64,000 nt of DNA, from assembly GCA_016648135.1 (NCBI GenBank), contig JADDOH010023055.1, positions 1 to 64,000 of the forward strand, given 5' to 3'. The position numbers and the translations under genes were made by a program. This DNA comes from Agrypnia vestita (Eukaryota; Arthropoda; Insecta; Trichoptera; Phryganeidae). Positions within the stretch are counted from its first letter, which is position 1. Every line of letters starts with the position of its first letter. The notes beneath the pieces are model-generated. The model was not told where the DNA came from. It saw only the letters and a list, made by a program, of their open reading frames with translations, and made no database searches. Shown here in pieces: positions 12,076 to 23,790 of this stretch.

Positions 12076-13490
12076 ACAGTTATTCATTTTTACTGTTACT
12101 GTAATCATAGTTCCACGTTTAGTAAAAAAATAAGTCAGAAATGTTGAAAAAAAATGCAAATTTTGATGTCGCATATCTCCTTAACTACTGATATTAAGTC
12201 ATGGTTGCTTCAAAATTTTCTAATCATAAACAAGGCTAGAATCTAACTGTAAAGTATTGTGGACTAGTTCTGTTACACCCTCCTGTATAAGCAGGTTTAA
12301 TTGTAGTTTAATGGTTTCAAAATCTTATAATTAATTTTAATCAATAAGATAAACTTGTCGTCTTTATCGGACTCCGAATCCTCATCTAAATTTATATTAA
12401 ATTGATTATAAGTCTGTGGTCACCGTATCGTGATCTTGCAGTCACCGTATCTTTAAATAAAAAATATTAAACAAAGAAACAACCGCTCCGCGTGACTGCC
12501 AGTGTGATACTGAAAGGTCCAATGGAGTATCTTTGAAAAAGGAATACCACTACATAATTTACAGAGGGTATAACTCACATTAATGCAAGTGGCTTTCCTA
12601 AAGTGAACGGACTCTACAAGTATGAATATTTTGTGAACATTTGAATATGATATAGTTACACAAATATCTAATTATAATTTTAGGAATAAGTTCCAGGTTA
12701 TTAAAAAAAAATGGCGAATTTTTTGTCGAAAAATAATTTTTTGAAGATTTTTTTCAAATTTTGTATTTTTTTATTTTTTACCGAACCGACCAGACATTTA
12801 GAAGTACCGTCATTTTTGACGGGTTAAAGCTAATTCGATTATAAAAACTATGGCCATAAAAATAAGTCAACAAGTCAACTCTCCTCGAGTACCTACCTAG
12901 AAAGTAAGATTCAAACAGATCTACTAAAATTTAAAAAGATTTTTAATTTTTTTTTAGATTAGACTAGTTGTACTAAAGCGTCAATGCTATATACAGTATA
13001 GATAGCTTTTAAAGATGATAATTAAGTTCAAAAGTTAGGAGGAGTACAATGATCGAATGAGTTGAATTCTTCTAATACACTTTCTCAAAAAGTAGGTATC
13101 CTCGATGAGACTCAGTTGTCCTTTCAAACCATCAAACCAAATCAAATATCTACTTCAGCAGCTTCAACAAATGATGTTCGGAATGAATTGTCCACTCAAG
13201 CAAAATCATCTGACAGTTTATGCCTCGTAACTATATTTCTGTTGGCTCTACTTGACAAATTATTATTATTACAACTGTCAAGTAATATATTTAGTTAATA
13301 ACAGTGTAGTCTGGCCAGAGAAAAAAGTAGTAATACTAAGCGTAAAATAGAGTACCTACATTTCTTCTGGCAAGTTCTATAATGGCAGTTAAAGAAGCAG
13401 AAATGGAAAACAGGGAAGAGAAAAATAATTAAGAAAAGATAGAATAAAGAAAAAAGTTGTCAGTTTGAACAAAAGAAAAAAACTCTTCTG
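12076..13490. other. AT-rich stretch without a recognisable gene
   Basis: The start may hold the piggyBac 3' flank, but I found no terminal repeat with certainty. The remainder is AT-rich with poly(T) and poly(A) runs. The 78-codon ORF at 13,062 is Ser/Leu-rich with no family resemblance. Confidence 0.5.
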
Positions 13491-13492
13491 GT

Positions 13493-13620
13493 TCTGGGGT
13501 ATTCTGCCATATTTTTACAACATCATTTTCGGATCTCATTGCAGCCCTGATGATGTACCCTGCAATGCGATCCGTAACGTCAGCCAGAAAGGTCAGATAC
13601 ACATGGCAGAATACCCCAGA
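13493..13620 (+). repeat. palindromic repeat with decayed hammerhead-like core (copy 1)
   Basis: Perfect 18-bp inverted arms (TCTGGGGTATTCTGCCAT and its complement) enclose a centre with CTGATGA at 13,547, a stem-II-like TACCC...GCGATCC, and GTAA where a hammerhead ribozyme has GAAA. It is clearly related to the copy at 24,903. The GAAA to GTAA change should abolish self-cleavage. Hammerheads of this kind are known in Penelope-like retroelements. Confidence 0.65.
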
Positions 13621-13779
13621 AAACTACAAGCATTTTTTTCTCTTATCTTTTCAAATTGATCTGTCCGTGTTATAGTGTGGCATTAAAAGTTACTTCATTA
13701 TTTAGCTGTAGGTAGGCACGACAAGATCATAATTAAAATAAAATTAATTATTTTCTTATAGTTACTTACCTATCTTGTT

Positions 13780-13990
13780 TTATTTTTATTCAAAATATTA
13801 AGAAACCTTATAAAAACTGAAGTGGCCAGAACTGGCACAGTGATGTGGCCAAAACTAGATAAAAGTGACCAGAACTGGCATATTTGGACACATTTCAATT
13901 TTAATGATTCTATTTTAAAATGGCAGCCAGCGACAGAGCAGCACGGAGGACTTTCTTGGAGGTAGCTAGGACCCACCAAGGGTCGTTATG
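13780..13990 (+). mobile_element. possible LINE 3' fragment (RTE-like C-terminus)
   Basis: The frame around 13,927-13,980 reads S-D-R-A-A-R-R-T-F-L-E-V-A-R-T-H-Q-G and then stops, resembling the C-terminal tail of RTE-type LINE ORF2 proteins. Only this short tail is legible, so it could be coincidence. Confidence 0.3.
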
Positions 13991-15900
13991 CTGAGGATGG
14001 ATGGATTTTAAATTATATTAAATTTTATGTACTTTTTTTCTACATTTTCAAAAGAGTAATTAATGTGCTATATGGGGAAATTAAAAAAAAACGATTCTAT
14101 TTTTGAGCTCAGTTGTGATGCACAGTTGACAAAAAATATTTTAGAGTTGCCAAAGCTGGCCCCTCAACCCTACCTATTAACAGGAAAACGAAAATTTTAA
14201 TAAAAAATACAACTTTCAATTATAATTAAATGAAGCCAGATTTCTTTTGGCTTTATGCCTTTCCAAAACAACTTCGTGAACTTCCTGCTGATTCTTTAGT
14301 TGTGTTTTGAATATCTCTAACTGAACCGCATATAATTTAATTTGCGTATCGCTTGGAGTCGTTGGCTTTGGCTTCAGTTTTCTATTACCTGCAAACTAAG
14401 AAAACGTTATAAACAGAAAAACTAAAAGGAAAACAATATAGATCAAATGAAAACATATTGTACTCGCAAACACTAAATATGTAGAAAAAACACTTAATTT
14501 CGTCAATATTCTCGAACCTATTTCGAAAATCTGTCAGACAGTATGCATTTTGCTAGGCGCAAAGCCACAAAGCATTATATTCGTTGCGCAAAGCGGCCCA
14601 CTAGTCTTCTTTCATCTTCTTGTGGACATCTTCACTTCCTAGTAAAACAGCATTGTTCTGACCTAACGATATGAACATCATCTGTCGAAAAATTTGCTTG
14701 CTTTCTCTTAAAAAACATTATTATCAGTCTTTATTGCCATTTAATTAACAACATAAACTTTTGAGTACCGTTAAATCCATGAATACTTACATTTTACCAT
14801 TATTTATTAATAAGCAATCGGATTCGGAGTTTATTAATGCGCTGTCGGCACTGTCAAATGACGTTTAATGTGGTTTCATGACGTGATGCCATGTGCAAAA
14901 TTATTTGAGCGTGCGTTTATCTATCATTTTTTGTTTACATAATTGCAATACCCCAAATCCAATACTTGTCGTGAAACAACTGTTTGTGGGCTATTTCGCG
15001 TAACCTTGAGGTTATACTCGATTTTAACCCAGGATTTACACTTACTTTGATCCATCTTTAAAAAACCGGCCCTAAATGTTATAAAATTTCCTTCACCCGC
15101 AAAATAAATCGTATTTTATATGAATATACTATTGGTAATGAGGATTGTTGCTATACTCTAAAATGAATTTCAATCGGCACATTGATGCGATTGTCGGTAA
15201 AGCATTCTAAATGTCCGGCTTCATAATGCGTCTCGGCAAACCGTTAATACATTTAGGTGGCTATAAAAACCTATATTCGACCTCACCTTGAATCTTGTTC
15301 GACAATATAGTCACCCACATATAAATTTAACATAAGCAGAAACGAAAACGTTTAAAAAACATTTCTTCAGCATATTAACTACAAACTTAATTTGAATTTT
15401 CACTATTTGGACTCAACACAATTTCATAAATTAGAAACTCTAAAACAGGTGAATATAATCAGATCAATCCTTTCTTTTCCAAATAATTCATAACCTTATT
15501 GATTCTCCTGAAATCGCCATCTTTCCTTCCTCCTGAAATCTTTCCACGTCCCACTCCGAACTACCGGACAGAAGTACCTCTTTTCTCTTCTAACTAATCA
15601 TACCAATAATAGGAAATCCCCCCCTATCGCACGCATATACTCAGATAATAATAATCTTTTGAATTCAATAGATATTTTTAATACTAAATATGAGGAGAAT
15701 CGTCACATGGTGAGGCAGACACTAGAAACTTGTCCCCCTCCCTGAACATGTGCATTATATACATTACGAACCCTTTTATGTTTATGGTAAAGTTAAATTA
15801 GGATCAATTACCATTACCATACATTATGATTTGTAAGGACAGTTTTATATCAATTTAGATTTTAGGAAATCCACATTCCAAATTAATTTAAACTTTGACT
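13991..15900. other. AT-rich stretch without a recognisable gene
   Basis: No ORF here resembles a known family. An AACCGGCCCT terminus preceded by a CTTACTTTGATC-like stretch near 15,035-15,070 resembles one end of the MITE family described at 61,951, probably a solo remnant. Confidence 0.45.
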
Positions 15901-15904
15901 AAAA

Positions 15905-16868
15905 GTGTAGAATATTTCATCAAAGTAGCAAAATGGTCAGTAATGGTGTCTTGAAAACAGAACCCTGAGCATCCCATATAGATTTGAGAAGAATATGGTC
16001 AGTAGAGCTTTCATTATTTTCAGATAGAATAGCCAGGGTTGCATCAAATTTTTTTCTAATGCATCTTATATTCGTGCAGTAAATTGAGAGTTCTGAATCT
16101 TTAAGAAATTGATTGTATAATGTTGGGACATCAATATTGATATTCATATCGACGTTATTAGTATATTCAAGGTCGATCAAATTATCCATATTAGTAATGA
16201 ATTCGTTGCTTGAAATTTATTCGTACTATTTACTTATGAATTGAATGTTTTTTTTCATCTCAGTCACTTCATTCTCCATATTTATTTTTATATATAGAGT
16301 TTCGTACTCGATTTTCTCTAATAGCTATTGTTCAAATTCATCAATTTTTTAATTCACGAAATTTTATGAATTTGTCAAAGTGATCTTCTCTAGCGCAGGT
16401 GCGGGAGTTTCCGAGGGCTTGGATCTTGTATGTACTTTACTAGTTGTGCTCATTATAACTTGCTTTTGTTATACTTATTTCATATCAATCGAAAGAAAGT
16501 GGAAAGAAAATAAAGGAATGGAGGAAAAATAAAAGGACGAAATCTTGTTACTCAATTATAATATTGTTATGCAAATGCTATTAACCGAAAAACATAAATT
16601 TCACATTTAAAATAATACTCACTGACGAATATTACAAACATGAACATGATCGACAAAATAACGCATTTAAAAATAATTTTATATAATTGATAATTTTGTA
16701 TAATTGAACTGATTTTTTTTTAAATAGTTGAGTCTCTTAAGTTGTTTTATTTTTTTTTATTTTCACAGAAACCCCAGACGTCTTCACTAGGTAAACTATA
16801 CTGAATGGTCTAATTTTGTAACGTACATACTCGTAAGTACATTACAAAATCATGATTACACTACTTGT
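15905..16868 (-). mobile_element. CR1/Jockey-group LINE, 5' part (copy 1)
   Basis: Read on minus from 16,868: a 5' UTR, an ORF1 ATG at 16,453 (M-S-T-T-S-K-V), then after degeneration a segment at 16,189-15,920 with N-I-R-C-I-R-K-K-F-D, typical of the start of a LINE endonuclease. The same 5' UTR and ORF1 start recur on plus at 62,316-62,770, so the family assignment is internal as well. ORF1 soon hits a stop and the endonuclease is truncated. The copy abuts an opposite-strand LINE fragment at 16,930. Confidence 0.75.
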
Positions 16869-16929
16869 AATCCGTCAAAAATGATGGTACATTTACATGT
16901 CTGTTTCTAAAGAATTAAAAAAAAAAGGA

Positions 16930-17545
16930 ATAAGAAAATTGTAGATTTCAAAAGAGCGTTTGAAACTATAGATCGACAAATTATAGGTATTGCAAAAATT
17001 GTCTAGAATTAGAATAAAAGAAAATGCTTTGAAATGTTTTACACACTACTTAAATAATATATATCAAACTAAAAATGTTGGTGAACTAGTATCTGAACCA
17101 ATCCTTATAGTTCCCACAAGGCTCAGTTCTAGGACCAATATATTCATAATTTATATTAATGATATAGTGAAAATACTTAAATATTGTAAAATTCGACTAT
17201 TCGCAGATGATGCGCTAGTATACATATCAGGAGACAATTACATAGAAATAATTTACAAACTAAACCATGACCTTAATCAAATATCCATATGGCTGAAAAT
17301 AAATAAATTGAAATTAAATAGCAACACAACAAAAGTAATGAACATAGGAAACAAGAGAATACCAGATGCACCAACAGTAATTATCAATGGGGAAGCAATC
17401 AAAGAAACAACTGATATAAAATACTTAATAAATAATAAATTAAACTTTTCATTGAACACTAATTATGTAACAAAGAAAATAGCAAAATGAATTTCACTCT
17501 TGGGAAGAATCAGAATATAAATTAAAACAGATTCGTGCAAAAATA
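16930..17545 (+). pseudogene. CR1/Jockey-group LINE reverse transcriptase fragment, split by mariner
   Basis: RT motif A is visible as V-D-F-K-R-A-F-E-T-I-D-R (about 16,940), motif B as V-P-x-R-L-S-S in place of the usual P-Q-G-S, and the catalytic motif as L-F-A-D-D (about 17,200). The frame is then open to 17,490. Everything upstream of the RT is missing, and the sequence is interrupted at about 17,545 by a mariner; ORF2 resumes at 18,771. Whether it belongs to the inverted 5' part next door or is a separate insertion is discussed in the findings. Confidence 0.8.
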
Positions 17546-18770
17546 TACGAGGTCTGTTTTTTCGATTTTTTTGTGGTGTTATATTGGTACTCATGTCTCT
17601 CACTTATGCCGACAAGTTCGGCCATTTTGAATGTTCATTTAATTTTTGACAGCTATTTTGCACGCACGTGTTATGGCTTTTCTTCGATAATTGCCTATTG
17701 CAAAAAATGAATCAAAGAATCTGTATCAAATTTTGAGTGAAAAACAAAATTAAGTGCGCGGACGCATTCCGAATGTTGACTGGCGTATGTTGAAGCTACC
17801 TTTGACCGAAGTAACGTTTATCGGTGGTACAAAATGTTCTCAGAGGGCCGAGAAGATATGAACGACGAAGAGCGTGCCGGACGCCCTAGCACGTCAACAA
17901 CAGACGAAAACATTAATGAAGAGGAGAAAATAGTATTGGCCAATCATCAAATCACCGTTAGAGAAGTTGCTGAGGATCTAAACATATCGATTGGCTCTTG
18001 CCATTCGATTTGGGCATGAGATGGGTCGCCGCGAAATTCGTACCAAAATTGCTCAATTTCGACCAAAAACAGCATCGCATTAACATTGCTAAGGAGCTGT
18101 TGGACTCTGTCCGCGACGACCCAAATTTGCTCCAAAAGGTCATAAATGGTGACGAATCATGGGTTTACGGTTATGTCGAGGAAACCAAAGCTCAATCATC
18201 CCAATGGAAGCTGCCGCATGAGCTAAGACCGAAAAAAGCCCGCCAAATTCGGTCGAATGTCGAATTAACAGTTTTCTTCGATGCAGGGGCGTGGTGCATC
18301 ACGAGTTCTTGCCACAGGGTAGAAAAGTTAATAAGGAATATTACCTGCAAGTTATGCGCAATTTGCGCGGTTTGTGGAAGAACAAAAAATGGCTTTTGCA
18401 CCATGATAACGCCCCTGCTCACACATCATTGCTTGTGCGTGAATTTTTGGCCAAACAATAATGCCGCAGCCACCGTATCCCCCAGATCTGGCCCCCTGTG
18501 ACTTTTCTTGTTCCCGAAACTCGAGAGGAACATGAAAGGACGACGCTACGCTATGATTGAGGAGATAAAGGCGGCATCGAAGGAGGAACTGAACAAGATC
18601 ACAAAAAATGAATTTTGAAGTGCTTCGAGGATTGAAAAAAACGTTCGTACAAGTGTATAATATCTGGTAGGGATTACTTTGAAGGGGACAAAATAGATAT
18701 TCGTGAATATACTCGTATAAATAATTTTTGAAAAAACACAAAATTCGCGATACTTTTTGAACAGATGATA
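17546..18770 (+). mobile_element. mariner-family DNA transposon inserted in the LINE
   Basis: The left end (CGAGGTCTGTTTTTTCG) and the right end (complement: ATCTGTTCAAAAAGTATCGCG) are imperfect terminal inverted repeats of the usual mariner type. Length is about 1.22 kb, close to the family's 1.3 kb. Both sides are the same LINE RT coding sequence, so the insertion is clear. The flanking TA is plausible but the exact ends are good to a few bases. Confidence 0.85.
17690..18680 (+). pseudogene. mariner transposase, frameshifted
   Basis: A cut-and-paste transposase of the IS630/Tc1/mariner group. Visible motifs in order: W-Y-K-M-F-S-E-G-R-E-D (about 17,825), R-A-G-R-P-S-T-S-T-T-D-E-N-I, the helix-turn-helix region, F-V-P-K-L-L (18,030) and G-D-E-S-W-V-Y-G-Y with the first catalytic Asp (about 18,150). 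H-H-D-N-A-P-A-H and Y-S-P-D-L-A-P, which contain the other catalytic Asp residues, are legible only in other frames near 18,400-18,500. At least three frame changes; the copy cannot encode active enzyme. Confidence 0.85.
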
Positions 18771-18974
18771 ATAATAGTCCCCCACATCATCTACTGCAGC
18801 AGTATACTATTTCTGGCTAGTGAAGAAGAACTGAAAAAATAATAGTCCCCCACATCAACTACTGCAGCAGTATACTATTTCTGGCTAGTGAAGAAGAACT
18901 GAAAAAATAATAGTCCCCCACATCAACTACTGCAGCAGTATACTATTTCTGGCTAGTGAAGAAGAACTGAAAAA
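18771..18974 (+). repeat. three tandem 68-bp units of LINE ORF2 sequence
   Basis: Near-identical units begin at 18,771, 18,839 and 18,907, each running from ATAATAGTCCCCCACATCA to GAAGAAGAACTGAAAA. One unit reads as LINE ORF2 (Y-C-S-S-I-L-F-L-A-S-E-E-E-L). 68 is not a multiple of three, so the triplication breaks the frame. It starts at the mariner right end. Confidence 0.9.
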
Positions 18975-19225
18975 ATTATCAATACTCCAAAATAAAACAT
19001 TAAGAATTAAACTAAAAAGAAATCGATACACAAGGATTTAATTGATGTTAGAAAGCCTATAAGGAATGACATTTAGACAAATAATTAAATTTAATTAATT
19101 TTTAAGAAAAAACTAAGAAAGTTCGTGATACGTGCTTTTGATTAGAAATTTGATATACTGATATTTTACATTGTGTATATTAGGAAATATAAAGGTTATT
19201 ATATTACTTATTTTAAGAATAAAAA
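18975..19225 (+). pseudogene. LINE ORF2 C-terminus and 3' end
   Basis: After the tandem repeat the frame reads L-Q-N-K-T-L-R-I, the conserved C-terminal motif of CR1/Jockey LINEs, then stops. The 3' end is AT-rich with AATAAAAAATAAAAC near 19,205-19,235, after which sequence shared with the zinc-finger gene C downstream flank begins. Confidence 0.7.
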
Positions 19226-20000
19226 ATAAAACAAGTTTTCATACTATAATGTAGTTACGGACGTTACACGAAGTTACGAAAGACGGATGGACAGACAACG
19301 AAATTATTATAATTTGGATGGGATGTCCGAGCACGCTCTTGGACTGTGTTCTCTACTGCACTATGGTAGAGAACACAGTCCAAGTGTCTCTTGTAGACCT
19401 TTTTTCTCGCACTCCCTTGAGAATCTCCTCACTCGTAATTCTCACTCCAGAATAGCCATTTGACCAGGTGTAGTTCTAATTCTGAGAATTTTTGACATTT
19501 ATTGTTTTGGTAATTTTGGTGTTTATATTGGAACCCCAGAAGTACTCGCATAAATCAGATAAGAAGACGTCCTACATAAATCTGGAAATGTTCATAATAC
19601 TAAAAAAACATATGCTGGGAGATTTCCAGCACATTAAATCCAGGTCAGGAGGAAGATTTCTATAAGGTATGTTCCTTTACGTATTCCTTATAAGTACAAT
19701 TATAATGAGTGCACGAGAACGTCATTTCGTCCAGAATGTCTAAGCAGGTGCATTTTTATTGACAGTGCATCTTCTTTCGTTGATTTCCAATGAATATTTC
19801 TGAGAACAAATGTAATTACATCGAGAGAAAGATAATGGTTAATCTCGACTATGCAAAAGAATATGTCTCTTTAAGTGTGTAATTACACTGCGAGCACGAG
19901 AAAGGTTTATATCCTGAGTGTGTCAGAACGTGACTTTTATAAATAAACTGAGGACAAGAAAAGCGATCTCTTCAGAGAGTACAAGCTCGTGTCTATTTAA
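19226..20000 (-). pseudogene. zinc-finger gene A, degenerate C-terminal tail and 3' flank
   Basis: Read on minus, the segment 20,000-19,740 contains decayed C2H2 finger units (S-G-Y-K-P-F-S-C-like pieces, H-L-K-R-H-like pieces) with stops. It is collinear with 35,290-34,620 (gene B) and 61,739-62,100 (gene C). Past that, 19,470-19,240 matches 62,100-62,310 downstream of gene C (CTGGAGTGAGAATTACGA..., GAACACAGTCCAAGAG). This is the original 3' end of gene A, now separated from its fingers by a Harbinger-type MITE and by sequence to 21,440. Confidence 0.65.
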
Positions 20001-20585
20001 AGCCATGTATTCACTAGGGGACAAATTGTCCCTCAACAGCACGCGCGGCATAGAGTCTACGTGACGTTGCAACGTCGTTCACTGTTCCGCGACGTCGCGC
20101 ACAACATAGCGCGACATTTCCACGTGCCGTGGCAACGTTGCCATGCGCACGGTACCCGAGCGAGCTCACTGCAACATTACGCGGAACGTCAGTACCACGT
20201 GGTATGTTTACAAGTGAATACGCACGCGCTGTATCTGTCAAGATGACAATTTGGAGAAACGAAATTGTTCTTGAACTCATCGAGCTGTACCGATCGAAGA
20301 TCGCATAGAATATCCGTCCTTCTTTCTCTTTGCATCAAATAATTTCGCATCCACCACCTTTTTCTCCTCTTACGTTTCGATAAACTCGAAAACATAAATG
20401 GATACGCAGCTGTCATCATAACCTCATAGATTGACTTTTCCGCGACGTGTGGAAAACAATGATTATTTGCAAAAAGGACCTTGTTTTTTATAATATTCAA
20501 TTTACTACAGTAAAACCTCGTTAATTTAAAATTGCGACCCAAAAAAAACATTTCGAATTGCGCGGAACCCCGTTTTCGCTAAATG
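20001..20585 (+). mobile_element. PIF/Harbinger-derived MITE, right end missing (copy 1)
   Basis: It starts AGCCATGTATTCACTAGGGG after a TAA and is collinear with the complete copy at 50,041-50,789 until about 20,583, where the similarity stops. It inserted in the degenerate tail of gene A, since the B copy has uninterrupted finger sequence at that point. Near the right side is a pogo-like terminus, ACAGTAAAACCTCGTTAATT. Confidence 0.75.
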
Positions 20586-21445
20586 ACGAAGTCATTTAGC
20601 AAAAACATCCGAAAGATTTGTGGTTATAGATTTACCACTAACGGAACCATGTTGATAAGTATTCAGGCCTGGCTTAATAGCAGCATACAGTTAGTCATAG
20701 ATTATTTTTTCAAACATTTTATATAAAATACAAAGTTTGGAGATTCGCTTGTAGTTTTTTACATAATTTCTCTTTGAATTCTTAAAGATTAGAGATAAGG
20801 ATGCAGATTTACAGATAGTTGATTCATCCTAGTGATTTCGCCATGATTAATTAACTATAATAAAAGTAATTAAACCGATCTAATAAATAACTTACTCGTT
20901 CGAATGTACCTAAGCGCTCATGTCGCCAAATGTCAGCGCGGCACGTGAGCTTTATTACAAACCACCCATGAATACGATATAATGGAAAGAAATAAAAAAC
21001 GTCTTTATTCCTTTTAAACAACTAAAACCCCAAATACTTCGAACAAAATATTTAAAAAAAACGAATCTCGGCTCGAAGTGACCAATGTTGCGAACGCAGT
21101 AATGCGATGAGATGAAAGCGAAGATGGATGGAATAACTCACCGGATTCCGATGATTTTCCCAGTCTCCCGTCGCTTCCTGGTTCTTATGGACGGTATTTA
21201 TTATTGTTTCCTCTCTCCGATCCATTCACGAATCGTAGAAACTATTTCACTCTAGAGACCCGAAAATTTTATAAGCGGCGACAAAAATTACACAGCCGGC
21301 CCTGTGACTCGTTTTGCCCAACGACGAGAAGAGAGAACTGCTTTGCCGACGGTCTCCTGGTAAGGGACAAAGGCGGGACAACACAAAGCAAAATAGATTG
21401 TTCAAAGTATTATAATTTGGTATCCAACTGTAAACATGTGTCTTA
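20586..21445. other. unassigned sequence between two parts of gene A
   Basis: Zinc-finger sequence lies on both sides, so this is inserted DNA of unknown origin, or the lost end of the MITE plus later insertions. 21,100-21,430 is less AT-rich than its surroundings. No coding region can be supported. Confidence 0.4.
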
Positions 21446-21881
21446 TTAAACATTTTTTATGAACAGGCATAGTAACAAACGATTTCTCTCCAAAATGTGT
21501 AAGCATGTGGCTTTATATACTATTTTTTGAGAACAGGCACAATCACATTGAAAACGAGAAAATAGTTTCTCTACAGAACGTGTAAGCATGTGTCTTTTTA
21601 AAAAAAAAATTATGAACAGGCATAATAACATCAAGAACAACAAAACGATTTCTCTCCAGAATGTGTAAGCATGTGGCTTTATATACTTTTTTTTTGGGAA
21701 CAGGCACAATCACATTGAAAACAAGAAAATAGTTTCTCTACAGAACGTGTAAGCATGTGGCTTTTTAAACTATATTTATGAGAACAGGCATAATGACATT
21801 GAGGACAAGAAAATGGTTTCTCTACAGAATGTGTACTCGTACGGCCTTTTAAACGATGTTGATGAGAACAGATATAAGAAA
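21446..21881 (-). pseudogene. zinc-finger gene A, decayed fingers beyond the stop
   Basis: About five further 84-bp finger units follow the stop of the long frame but have frame changes, and several have lost the last zinc ligand (T-R-S in place of T-H-S). They show that the ancestral array was longer. Confidence 0.8.
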
Positions 21882-23152
21882 TCAAGGACGAGAAAATGGT
21901 GTCTCTACAGAATGTGTAAGCATGTGTCTTTTTAAACTATTTTTTTGGGAACAGGCATAATCACATTGAGGACAAGAAAATGGTTTCTCTCCAGAATGTG
22001 TAAGCATATGAATTCTTAATTTATTTTTTTGGGAACAGGCATAATCACATTGAGAACAAGAAAATGGTTTTTCGCCAGAATGTGTAAGCATGTGGCATTT
22101 TAACCTATATTTATGGGAACAGACATACTCACATTGAGAACAAGAAAATGGTTTCTCTACAGAATGTGTAAACATGTGGCTTTTTAAACTATTTTTTTGG
22201 GAACAGGCATAATCACATTGAGAACAAGAAAATGGTTTCTCTCCAGAATGTGTGAGCATGTGGCTTATTAAATGACTTTTTTGGGAACAGGCATAATCAC
22301 ATTGAGGGCAAGAAAATGGTTTCTCTCCAGAATGTTTAAGCATGTGGGTTTTTAAATTATGTTTATGGATATAGGTAAAATCACATTGAGAACAAGAAAA
22401 TGGTTTCTTTCCAGAATGTGTAAGCACGTGTCTTTTTAAAGTTTGTTTACGGGAACTGGCATAGTCACATTCAGAACAAGAAAATGGTTTCCCTCCAGAA
22501 TGTGTAAGCATGTGGATTTTTAGAATATGTTTATGGGAACAGGCATAGTGACAATGCGGACAAGAAAATGGTTTCTCTCCAGAATGTTTAAGCATGTGGC
22601 TTTTTAAACGATGTTTAAGGGAACAGGTATAATCACATTGAGAACAAGAAAATGGTTTTTCTCCAGAATGTGTACGCATGTGATATTTTAAACTAAATTT
22701 ATGAGAACAGACATAATCACATTGAGAACATGAAAATGGTTTCTCTCCAGAATGTTTAAGCATGTGGCTTTTTAAACTTGTTTTTTTGGAACAGGCATAA
22801 TCACATTGGGTACAGGAAAATGGTTTCTCTCCAGAATGTTTAAGCACGTGGTTTTTTAAACTATTTTTTATGAAACAGGTATAATCACTTTGAGAACAAG
22901 AAAATGATGTCTCTCCAGTGTGTGTACGAGAATGGTTATTTAAGGTTTGCGGTAAAGAACAGGTGTAATTACATTGGGAGCAAAATAAATGTTTTTCTCC
23001 AGGGTGTGTGAGCAGGTGCGTCTTGATCACTGATTTCTCCGAAGAGGTATAATTGCCTTGTAAGCAAGATAATATTATCCCACTGGGTCTCTCGTATTCT
23101 TTAGTACTGCAGTATGGTTGAATCCTCAAGTTTTGAGTTTTATCGAGATAAC
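21882..23152 (-). CDS. C2H2 zinc-finger gene A, finger exon (13 fingers)
   Basis: Probable nuclear DNA-binding protein. The exon begins at 23,152 after a TTTGATTATTTCAG acceptor with G-Y-L-D-K-T-Q-N-L-R-I. A finger-like unit that has lost a cysteine (C-L-Q-G) comes first, then 13 C2H2 fingers of 28 residues joined by T/K-H-S-G-E-K-P-F linkers. Finger 2 has lost its second cysteine (C-S-Q-S). Positions -1, 2, 3 and 6 of the helices vary from finger to finger while the framework is nearly constant, as in fast-evolving DNA-binding arrays. The frame ends in E-T-P-F-S-R-P-stop, inside a finger. Codon 1 is G-GT split over the intron, matching the phase of the exon at 25,450-25,606. Target sites and function are unknown; it may still be translated. 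Confidence 0.8.
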
Positions 23153-23790
23153 CTGAAATAATCAAATTAATTTTAAATAATAATAATAATAATAATAGTT
23201 TTTATTCATATGTTATTTTTTGAATTGTATTACACTTCGACTGCCTAACTAGGGATTACTTGTTTGAAGGCAGTCGACAATGTAAATAGCAAAAAGAGAA
23301 TTATATAATTTAGTATACATTACAATAAACTTTTCAAATGAACAAATATATAATAAATTTAAATTTGATAAAATAATTAGGAACAGAAATACAAATTATT
23401 GGTAAAGTAAGGTAAAACGAAAAGAGAAATCGAAATAAAATATAAATTACAAAATACTTTTTTAAATTTTAAAAAGCAAAAAACATTAAGAGAAAATTAC
23501 ACAGCATTACAAAGGAATTCATTTTAGGGTTTTCTCAGATAGTTCTCGTCCGATTTCAATGAGCCAGCCACCTATTTAATTGGTTTTTTAGATTATTTTG
23601 TCTCATTTTGAATGAGATGATGAATGAATTTTCAACTTTTTTGCAAAAAAAATTTTTTCAAATTTTAATTTTCAGTTTTAATTTTTTTTTTTCAACATCA
23701 GGTCTTTCTTTTCTTTAAATGTATATGCATAGAAACCTACGTAGGTTAACCATGTAAATCAAGAAAGAAGACAAACATGCGCATCAACAG
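23153..23790. other. intron of gene A, 3' part
   Basis: AT-rich. A (TAA)n run lies at about 23,172-23,200. A small inverted pair (CGACTGCC / GGCAGTCG, about 23,238-23,276) is present. Nothing else recognised. Confidence 0.5.

Noticed and set aside
21882..23152. Regular 84-bp repeats as a CRISPR array or satellite
   Set aside because: The repeats are in-frame C2H2 fingers with conserved Cys and His; there are no spacers.
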